14,014 nucleotides of DNA from an uncultured Clostridia bacterium (GTDB taxonomy: Bacteria > Bacillota > Clostridia > Oscillospirales > Ruminococcaceae): the NCBI GenBank assembly GCA_937901805.1, contig CALDJI010000149.1, forward strand, positions 1 through 14,014, given 5' to 3'. Each line of letters starts with the position of its first letter. Position 1 is the stretch's first letter. This document shows, piece after piece, positions 8,601 through 14,014 of the stretch. Below the pieces are notes generated by a model that saw only the letters and a program-made list of their open reading frames with translations, ran no database searches and was not told the DNA's origin. The translations under genes and the position numbers were made by a program.

Positions 8601-11600
8601 TTGCAATTCCTGCAAATGAAGAAAAAGCGAGATATACGCTGCGGCTCGCACCGGTCTTTTCCGTACTGGACGGAAAGCCTTGCGTAAATCTTTTTCTATT
8701 GATGGAGAAAGAGGATTTTGACGACATGGCAGGAAGGCTGGCAAGGCTGCTTCAGGAGACAAATGAAGAAGAACAGCAGTGCGGGATAGAACTTTTTGAC
8801 AGGCTGCTATATTTCAGGACGAAGAAAGAATTGTATGAAATTCTGGAAGCCCTTTTTATCTTCCGTCTGGATGCGCTGGATTCATCAGCCGGGTATACGC
8901 AGGATCCGGTTATGCTTCCGCTTCCGGAATATTTGAGGCAGATCGTTTTGACGGATTATAGGGGCGGGCAGACGGATCAATCGCAAAGGGCGTTGTCCTC
9001 TTACGCCTTTGCCCCGGATTCATATGTGGAAAAAGTAAACCAGTATTATGAGGAATCAGATGGAAGACGGCAGGACGGGGCGGAAGAAGAGGTCAGCATG
9101 ACGGCAAGGATTTTTATGGACTTTTTTGAACTTTTGTTCCGCAGCATAAGGGCGCAGGACGGTCATTCACAATGTCTGGGGGAAGTGTTTGACGCCCGGA
9201 GGATGTCAAAATCCCAGCTTGGTAATGTACAGGGAATGGTAAACCGTTTTTTGCTGGGAGGACGAAGAGGCGTTTACGGATCTGCGGAAAAAATGAGAGG
9301 GATGTTTTCCATGTCCGGTCAGCAGGTAATGCTGAACGGGTCAGATATGGTGTCCGGTTATCGGTTTCGGATAGAGCCAGAAAAGGAGTCTCCCGGATGG
9401 TTGGAGTGGCCGGAAAAGAAAGTTTTGGAGGCGGCGGTTTCGGGGGAAGAGGCGGCAGAGTATTTTCCGGCTCCGGCGTATGTTTCGGATATTTTTGAGA
9501 GTGTACCACGGCTGGCGTCTTTTTATGGGCTGGAGGCAGCAGCAGAGGGAATACCGCAGGTTTTGTTTGATGTGGAGCAGACAGTATACTATAAGGGCAT
9601 GCCGGGAAAAGGGGAAACGCAGCAGTGTCCCCGGTATGGCGGGATATTTTGGCTGCAGATCATTCCGGCCAGCAAAGGAAGCAGGGTATGTACTGTTGCG
9701 GAGTATGGGGATGTCGGTTACCTGTCAGAATGGGCAAAAGAGGAGCGTGCAGAGAGGCTGGAATTTATATATGCAGATGAAAAAGGAGAATATCATTATC
9801 TGGCGGCAGAGAATCTCTTTTCGATAGGAAGCAGCAGGACAGGGGAAAAGCACATGGCATATGCCAAGGAACCGCAGCTTTTTTTGGAATTGACGGAAGA
9901 GAGCATAAGGAGAGGGGAACGTCTTGTTCTTTCTTTTCCGGAAGAAGGCAATTTTCTGACAAAAACGGGAGAGGCATTTCGAATATTTGTTGCCGTTATT
10001 TTAAAACCGCTGGATGAATATCAGAAATTCTGTACCTGTATTATCACGACAAAGGGGGACAAATTAAAGCTTCGGACACAGGAGCGGGAGTGGCGTTGTA
10101 AAGTCGGATACGGGAATCTCCTGATCGAGTGCAGCACATCCCTTCGTTCGGATGATGACGCTCAGAAACGCCTTTATGCCGTATATAATAATGCCGGTGC
10201 AGAGCTTGTATATGAGGGAATGGTATCTCATGAAACTCCCCCGCATATTGCAAGGGAAGAAAACGGGAGACGGGAATATGAAATTTTTATTCCTTATGAA
10301 CGGGCATGCAGGAAAGCGGGGACACCTTACGAAATGGTGACGGCAGGCAGGCCGCTTACCGCAAAAATCTTTTGGATCGATATTTTAGGAAACCGGATGG
10401 AAGCAGGAAGGGAATTTTCATGGACGCCGGTTTATACAGACCGGCTGATTGGGCTTTGGGAATATGAAGGAATTTCAATAAGTGCAGGTTATTTCGGCAC
10501 AGAGACAGGGCTTTTCATAGAATTGACGGTAAGCTATGATCCGGATCAGTCGGAAAAAGCATTTCAGGTTTCGGAAAGCGATTCATGGAAACAGGGCATT
10601 TTGCAGCTTGCGCAGCCGGATGTGCAGATGAAGCTGAAAAGCTCCGTTCAGGATAGCTTTTGTAAGGTGGATAAGGAGGCTGTTTTAAGCTTTTTAACAG
10701 AATGCAGAAAAAATCCGGGAAAGCCAAACTGCATGATTTTAAAGATGAAGCTGGACAGACAGGAAATAAAGTCTGGATTTATAGAACTTTTTCAGATATT
10801 ATGTATAGAGAGAGCTGAAAAGCTGTGCTTGAAAGAAGGACCGGGGGAAATACAAGAAATTTCAAGAAAGATAACACTTCGGCAGGATGGAGACAGGCTT
10901 CCGGAAACAATGCATCTGTATACGGAACAGGAGCGATGGTATGTGCTGTTTACATCAGGACGGAATCTGGTAAAGACACTTGAATGGGAAGGGGATTTTG
11001 GATTTCTTCCTTTTCCGGCAATATCGGGTATTATTGAAGGAAAAAATGAAAAATATCACTTAAACGGCATCGGCTTTAATGCGGTACTGGATGATTTTCT
11101 TGCAGACCTGCGTATATTGAGCAGCCCGGAAATGCTTTGCAGGATCGGGGAGCAGGCGGATACAGCGCCGCTGCTTCTGGATATTTACAGGATTCGCAAA
11201 GCTGCTGCAGGCGCGCTGGCTTCCCGGGTACTCCCCTTTGATAAAACGGCGGAGGAAGCGCTGCAGAAGGATGTTCGTTTTGCGGCGGAGCAATTCTTTT
11301 ACAGGTATCCGGAGCTGGACAGAAGCCAGCTGATTTTTGTAGCAGGGAGAGGGGAGTGGTCTGACGTATTTCCAATGACTTACAGGGCCGTAATTGGCGA
11401 GGGGGACGGTTTCCCGTTTGGAATCTCCATGCAGAAAAAAGCATTCAGGATGGTGGGGACCGTACAGACGGCAGAAAAGCTTCCGGCTGGAAAGCTGTGC
11501 CTTCTCATGCGGCATCTGCGCTCTTTGAAGGAAGAAATATCCTATACACCGTGGGAAGGAAGAAAAGGAACAGAGACCGTTGACGTCAGCCTTCCAAAGG

Positions 11601-12229
11601 AACTGTGTCCGCCCGTATTGCTTCCGCCGGATACACCGGCTCTTATATCTTTCTCGACAGAAAATGAAATGAAAATGGTTTTTTGCGTATATCCGGCAGC
11701 AGATACGGAAATTCATGTCAAATTTACTGGCTGCACGCGGCGCGGCAGGCTGAGGGCAGGAGAAAATAAAGCGCTGTCTGCAATGGAAAGCTATCGCAGG
11801 GAAAGCGCCCAGCTTTTAAAAGAACCAAACAGCCGGAATTTGAAACGGCTGACAGAACTGATGGAGGATTTCTGCAGAGCCGTGGAACTGTTCGGACAGG
11901 ATGTGTCAGCGGATCTGTCAGGATATAAATGGAACTGGATCAAAGGGGAAAACGGAGCGATTGAAGGGATGCGGACGGAGGGAAGCTTTCTGGAAATGGG
12001 AATGCGCATTTCTTATCAGACAGAACAATCCCCGGAAATGGAAATGGAGAAGACGGAGGATGGATACCGTTTTCAGACGGAATACATTCCCAAGGAGGGA
12101 GCCTCTCTGATCCTTAGCATGACAGCGTCAAATTCAGACGCTGCGCGGGGAGGCGAATTGTGGGCAGTCAGAAAAGGGAACTGTGAAAATCCTGTCTTTT
12201 GGCTTTCAAGTCCGAAGACGGTATTTTAA
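5621..12229 (+). CDS. Giant 2202-residue beta-rich protein of unknown function
   Basis: A single uninterrupted frame with a well-placed GGAG RBS. I do not recognise a named domain with certainty. It has no signal peptide (start MKKQTLKQYFGTIGKML), no clear transmembrane helices and scattered cysteines, so it is probably cytoplasmic or exported by a dedicated route. Residues 1-790 are dominated by short alternating hydrophobic strands in successive 15-25 residue units. Residues about 800-985 form a glycine-rich strand region containing GFPKNLDFTRSF (about 806-817), FHGRGGIYI, and a run of amphipathic Gly/Ser strands (GLGLSLSLG, GASVSVQLMAQ, VRISFGFSLNGYV). This core resembles, from memory only, giant DUF6603-type uncharacterised proteins. 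After a charged helical linker (about 985-1180) the C-terminal half is mixed alpha/beta, with a beta-sandwich-like patch near 1560-1610 (FIPYERAC ... WIDILGNR). It sits between the MBL gene and the Hint gene and ends 17 bases before the latter, so probably one operon. A scaffold, carrier or lipid-groove role is possible but unproven. Confidence 0.85.
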   Translation: MKKQTLKQYFGTIGKMLCSEQVVLKYRDCPFQNAEFTDITTEGKIIEGILSMPSEVRERFPWVDEKLHVKGSAAGAEFMLEAILADISQLGLPQKLPFAVREASIKFSNRKKKIPSELAGMIKAELWESELEVFLKGGVGTEGLIPIVFRFYPFRGGKRREYYGSFEEGQAAMDAGRFVKSCTGISVDFAEILPVEFPFSSQIRPGDFFICIKEEGGALSIEAVSCRLIYEKEQSLFSIAGISFRNLYLDLAFYRQDNLEMSCYPAIGGTLEIAGIPLTFRFDRPYHVLTVDSCNLPEKRAVSILDAAGTLGFAVPEFLKTVVIENVFLQADIESRGFSACLYFSNASIQNMRRSVSDGLALEWSEAGISLQTGNGKMRIGFRSELLLRGETEMLGVFSVRGIWENGQILFFGYWVCGTGSFNRIYEEIFGVRIPAQVPVFTVQNLELSGKIGEAVRLERIQGTVSAEIADESLLGFAFQVTAQVVSDENGFMCTGMIDFARYFKMEARALWTRGGVFSWSFALVIENWRVEVSYDEKTEVVTGKLNGACTLGELTDALLRLLNPSDSYVRSSAWSFLDRLSFTGCSVSYRKKTDRMEFSLNMDYQNAFVRIDRLTAALDGNGVQFQIIGNFMGTDYGEENPLAFAPNDPPETTGRGFCVEYMALAKGIETPELSSEHSVEQNILVLKKEWNQETALERLKLREEAGIIMGLEISLASMVKVQLLYQEERGYCGGRFLMDGPKAGALTGLSAELSYGKLQSGIGVFSGRFLPPGQMKTLSFGAVCLGLGEIEGRVYTNGDFYLDAGFPKNLDFTRSFAISYGIFHGRGGIYIRKEQKLTGQETEAGWRFGMGLGLSLSLGTDYRNSMFSAAAEVIMTGCFEGVYSSVSDRTSVDQGEYELAAVAQFQGILQGNVDFGIIGASVSVQLMAQADVALSSKETTKVSLGFRVEASATVRVLFVRISFGFSLNGYVRFALGNERRRWLEYSKRERHLLAIPANEEKARYTLRLAPVFSVLDGKPCVNLFLLMEKEDFDDMAGRLARLLQETNEEEQQCGIELFDRLLYFRTKKELYEILEALFIFRLDALDSSAGYTQDPVMLPLPEYLRQIVLTDYRGGQTDQSQRALSSYAFAPDSYVEKVNQYYEESDGRRQDGAEEEVSMTARIFMDFFELLFRSIRAQDGHSQCLGEVFDARRMSKSQLGNVQGMVNRFLLGGRRGVYGSAEKMRGMFSMSGQQVMLNGSDMVSGYRFRIEPEKESPGWLEWPEKKVLEAAVSGEEAAEYFPAPAYVSDIFESVPRLASFYGLEAAAEGIPQVLFDVEQTVYYKGMPGKGETQQCPRYGGIFWLQIIPASKGSRVCTVAEYGDVGYLSEWAKEERAERLEFIYADEKGEYHYLAAENLFSIGSSRTGEKHMAYAKEPQLFLELTEESIRRGERLVLSFPEEGNFLTKTGEAFRIFVAVILKPLDEYQKFCTCIITTKGDKLKLRTQEREWRCKVGYGNLLIECSTSLRSDDDAQKRLYAVYNNAGAELVYEGMVSHETPPHIAREENGRREYEIFIPYERACRKAGTPYEMVTAGRPLTAKIFWIDILGNRMEAGREFSWTPVYTDRLIGLWEYEGISISAGYFGTETGLFIELTVSYDPDQSEKAFQVSESDSWKQGILQLAQPDVQMKLKSSVQDSFCKVDKEAVLSFLTECRKNPGKPNCMILKMKLDRQEIKSGFIELFQILCIERAEKLCLKEGPGEIQEISRKITLRQDGDRLPETMHLYTEQERWYVLFTSGRNLVKTLEWEGDFGFLPFPAISGIIEGKNEKYHLNGIGFNAVLDDFLADLRILSSPEMLCRIGEQADTAPLLLDIYRIRKAAAGALASRVLPFDKTAEEALQKDVRFAAEQFFYRYPELDRSQLIFVAGRGEWSDVFPMTYRAVIGEGDGFPFGISMQKKAFRMVGTVQTAEKLPAGKLCLLMRHLRSLKEEISYTPWEGRKGTETVDVSLPKELCPPVLLPPDTPALISFSTENEMKMVFCVYPAADTEIHVKFTGCTRRGRLRAGENKALSAMESYRRESAQLLKEPNSRNLKRLTELMEDFCRAVELFGQDVSADLSGYKWNWIKGENGAIEGMRTEGSFLEMGMRISYQTEQSPEMEMEKTEDGYRFQTEYIPKEGASLILSMTASNSDAARGGELWAVRKGNCENPVFWLSSPKTVF

Positions 12230-12246
12230 AAAAAGGGAGAAACCAA

Positions 12247-13683
12247 ATGGAGTATGAAAATCAACTTTTGGAGCTTATGAAACAGGATAAAAACAGCGGA
12301 GAGCCGTTTTATCTGGATTTTTTTAAAAGCTCCCACCGGAAGAATTTTTATGAACGGTATGGTGGGGAAGAAACTTTAAAAAAGGAATTTCCGGATCTGT
12401 ATGAGCTCGTGCAGAGGACGGCGGCAAAAACTGGAGAACAGGCAAAATTTACAGAAAAGAACGGAATTTTGGAGGATCAGAGGGGAAGTCTGGAGGACGG
12501 AATTAAAATCAGGGAGCTTGTCTGTACGGGGAATGAGGCGTGGGCATCCGGGCTTGTTTCCCTTTGTCAGAAAACTCCGCGGATCTATATGTCGCTCAGC
12601 ATTTTGAAAAATGGAATGGTAATCAAGCGGAACCGGAAATTTTATCATAATGAGAGCACAGCTATACTGGATTGTATTGCGGAGGAAATAGAAAGCGTTT
12701 TGGGAGACGATCTTGAATGTGTTATGAACGTGACGTGGGAGGATGCTTCAACAAATTTGCTCAAAGACTGTTCCCGTGCCATGAGGGCGCGGATCAGTGA
12801 GGAAGAAACGGTAAGCGAACTGAGAGTCTATCATCCGTGTCTGTATCATCCATGTATCAGACCGTACTCTTCCGTACCTATGCCGGAGCTGAGTATGATT
12901 GAAGAGAGCGCGCAGGGAAGGCAGCCGCTGGAACTGCCGAGAGAAGTAGATGATGAGAAAAGAAGAAGCAGCATTAACGTGTGCTATGCGCGCACTCCGG
13001 GAGGGAGGGACGTGAGCGATTACGTATATCCGGAAGGACGCGTGGGGTATTGGCAGAAAACTTATCTGGATTTCCGCGGCGAGGTAGTCCTGAATCAGGA
13101 AGCCGGATATACGTTCCGGTCGGTGGAGGGGGTTGACATCCTTCTGGATTGCGTCGGAGACGGAGTGATTCTGTATAAGGCGGCAATAAAGGAGGGCGTA
13201 CATTATTATGCGACAGAAAAGGGATTTGCATTTGCGCTTCCGACCTATTGGAAAGCACAGATTCCGGAGAGTGTTATGTTCGGCAACCGGCTGTATTATC
13301 TGGAAGCAGAAATCTGCTTTAAAATAAATGAGAGCGAAGAAGAGCAGTATGTCAGTATTTCGAGCAGGGATGGGATTTCCCTGAAAGATACGCGTTATTC
13401 GACGATTAAACCGATTCGTCTGTTCTGGGGATGTCTTGCAGAAGGGACGAAGGTGAGGATGGCGGATGGCTCTGAAAGAAAAATTGAGGAGATAAAGGAA
13501 AAGGATATTGTAAGGACGCCCTCCGGCCAGGCAGTTGTGACAGAAGTATTTCAAGGCTGGGACAGTGAAATTTATGCGATCAGCGCAAAAGGATGCCCGG
13601 AAATTCTTGCGTCGGGGGCACACCCGTTCAGAACCGAAAATGGCTGGAAAATTGCCCGGGAAATTCAGGATTGGACAAGCTGA
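12247..13683 (+). CDS. Hint-domain protein, N-terminal part (478 residues; Hint domain interrupted by TGA)
   Basis: The start is ATG 12247, with GGGAGA eight bases upstream; a TTG at 12199 in the same frame overlaps the giant gene and has no RBS. Residues 1-75 are helical and charged. The middle holds an unrecognised alpha/beta segment, a YHPCLYHPCI doublet (about 195-204) and a domain that looks beta-sandwich-like (about 270-385). The Hint domain begins at Cys396, right after WG: CLAEGTKVRMADGSERKIEEI (block A), then a turn (KDIVRTPSGQ) and the block B motif ASGAHPFRT with His459. It should continue as GWKIAREIQ..., but the frame ends DWTS-stop. The missing C-terminal half is encoded immediately downstream in the -1 frame. 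Hint domains self-cleave at the N-terminal Cys via a thioester and are common in polymorphic toxin and secreted proteins. The upstream part has no recognised toxin or adhesion domain. Confidence 0.82.
   Translation: MEYENQLLELMKQDKNSGEPFYLDFFKSSHRKNFYERYGGEETLKKEFPDLYELVQRTAAKTGEQAKFTEKNGILEDQRGSLEDGIKIRELVCTGNEAWASGLVSLCQKTPRIYMSLSILKNGMVIKRNRKFYHNESTAILDCIAEEIESVLGDDLECVMNVTWEDASTNLLKDCSRAMRARISEEETVSELRVYHPCLYHPCIRPYSSVPMPELSMIEESAQGRQPLELPREVDDEKRRSSINVCYARTPGGRDVSDYVYPEGRVGYWQKTYLDFRGEVVLNQEAGYTFRSVEGVDILLDCVGDGVILYKAAIKEGVHYYATEKGFAFALPTYWKAQIPESVMFGNRLYYLEAEICFKINESEEEQYVSISSRDGISLKDTRYSTIKPIRLFWGCLAEGTKVRMADGSERKIEEIKEKDIVRTPSGQAVVTEVFQGWDSEIYAISAKGCPEILASGAHPFRTENGWKIAREIQDWTS
12829..12858 (+). 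repeat. 15-base imperfect tandem repeat encoding YHPCL-YHPCI
   Basis: TATCATCCGTGTCTG (12829-12843) is followed directly by TATCATCCATGTATC (12844-12858), 12 of 15 bases identical. It gives two successive Tyr-His-Pro-Cys units inside the Hint protein, bringing two His and two Cys close together; a metal site is possible but speculative. Confidence 0.6.
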
Positions 13684-13919
13684 TGACGGAAAGCGGTGCT
13701 GCAGAAGTAGAACATCATTACTTAGTAGAACAGAATATCAAAGTATACAATCTTATTCTGGATGAGGATCACAGCTTTTATGCAGATGGATATGAGACCG
13801 GGGATAATGAAGTACAGGGAAGCTGTCAAAGAAGGAAAGTTAAGAAGGAAGAAGTAAATCAGGATATTGTGAGGGAGTGTGAAAAGCTGGAGAGGATGTT
13901 TGGAGGGGAAAAAGATTAA
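13683..13919 (+). CDS. C-terminal half of the Hint domain plus tail, in the -1 frame
   Basis: The frame resumes the Hint domain: LDKLMTESGAAEVEHHY, then block F/G-like VYNLILDEDHSFYADGYETGDN, followed by a charged tail of about 34 residues (QRRKVKKEEVN ...) ending in TAA. Conserved sequence restarts at about 13671, so the simplest repair is one base missing between 13660 and 13671 (for example one G in the GG at 13668-13669, giving REIQGLDKLMTE). Alternatively the ATG at 13683 overlaps the upstream stop (TGATG), with a weak AGGA 12 bases upstream, which would make a naturally split Hint protein of 78 residues by stop-restart. An in-frame ATG at 13593 is also open but its reading there is a shadow of the first frame. 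The intact product would be about 557 residues. No Asn-Cys/Ser/Thr splice junction is seen at the end, so protein splicing is unlikely. Confidence 0.6.
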   Translation: MTESGAAEVEHHYLVEQNIKVYNLILDEDHSFYADGYETGDNEVQGSCQRRKVKKEEVNQDIVRECEKLERMFGGEKD

Positions 13920-13932
13920 AACCTAGGTTTTA
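13917..13932. repeat. 16-base perfect palindrome over the stop of the Hint reading frame
   Basis: TAAAACCTAGGTTTTA is fully self-complementary and begins with the TAA stop. It lies 29 bases before the next gene's ATG. It has no loop, so it is a poor terminator; it could be a protein-binding site between the two genes, or chance in AT-rich sequence. Confidence 0.45.
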
Positions 13933-13961
13933 TCGGGTGAAGATTCCCGGAGGTTATCAAT

Positions 13962-14014
13962 ATGAAATGGATGGAATTTCTAAGCAATGAGTCTTGTAAA
14001 TTCTATTGCAGCAA
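13962..14014 (+). CDS. Start of a further gene (3' end outside window)
   Basis: ATG 13962 is preceded by CCCGGAGGTTATCAAT, with GGAGG eight bases from the ATG, one of the best RBS sites in the window. The 17 visible codons read MKWMEFLSNESCKFYCS and stay open to the edge. Too short to assign. It lies 42 bases after the Hint frame on the same strand, so it may belong to the same operon. Confidence 0.6.
   Translation, partial: MKWMEFLSNESCKFYCS

Noticed and set aside
11060..11716. 218-codon minus-strand open frame inside the giant gene
   Set aside because: Antisense shadow with Cys/Arg/His-rich low-complexity content; the plus-strand frame is continuous and coherent through it.
12748..13623. 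291-codon minus-strand open frame opposite the Hint gene
   Set aside because: It lies wholly antisense to a well-supported gene, has Arg/Pro/His-rich composition typical of reverse-frame translation, and no clear RBS.
13432..13919. Intein capable of protein splicing
   Set aside because: Cys396 and the HPF block are present, but there is no Asn followed by Cys/Ser/Thr at the C end and no host protein continuing after it; a Hint-type processing domain fits better.
13820..13919. C-terminal toxin after the Hint domain, as in polymorphic toxins
   Set aside because: Only about 34 charged residues follow the Hint end; no toxin-sized domain and no visible immunity gene in the window.
1..14014. CRISPR array, tRNA or rRNA genes, insertion sequence ends, integrase
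   Set aside because: No regularly spaced repeats, no cloverleaf-like or rRNA-like segments, and no transposase or integrase motifs were seen in reading both strands.

Overview
The window looks like an accessory region from a low-to-mid GC Gram-positive, most likely a gut Clostridia/Lachnospiraceae-type Firmicute. This is inferred from strong AGGAGG/GGAG ribosome binding sites, tight co-directional genes with stop-start overlaps, Lys/Glu-rich proteins and codon use; no marker gene fixes the species. Nearly all coding is on the plus strand.

Left part (1-2746): the last 33 codons of an unrecognised gene, then a 58-residue two-helix membrane protein on the minus strand (185-361) with a strong RBS. 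A divergent AT-rich intergenic stretch follows, then a two-gene module joined by a TAATG overlap. Its first gene encodes an AAA/ABC-type ATPase with intact Walker A, signature-like, Walker B and H-loop motifs. Its second encodes an RloB-family protein. This pair has the organisation of the lactococcal AbiL (AbiLi/AbiLii) abortive infection system, also known as RloA/RloB.

Right part (2887-14014): a run of co-directional genes that probably forms one operon. It holds a 504-residue beta-rich protein of unknown function; a ComEC-like metallo-beta-lactamase-fold hydrolase coupled to it by an ATGA overlap; a 2202-residue giant, mostly beta-rich, with no signal peptide or transmembrane anchor; and a protein ending in a Hint (hedgehog/intein) domain. 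The start of a further gene is cut by the window edge. The Hint domain is broken between its N- and C-terminal halves: the first frame ends in TGA, and the second frame can start at the overlapping ATG (TGATG) and carries the rest of the domain.

How the parts may work together: the AbiL-like pair is a self-contained candidate phage-defence module (established by family, not tested here). The beta-rich/MBL/giant/Hint group is not a system I can name. The linkage suggests a large protein assembly with a processing domain and a hydrolase. No phage sheath, tube, baseplate, secretion or known toxin gene is visible, so its function is open. Base composition differs between blocks (hand-counted 60-base samples: about 33% GC in the ATPase gene, 40% in the MBL gene, 50% in the giant), which fits a mosaic origin.
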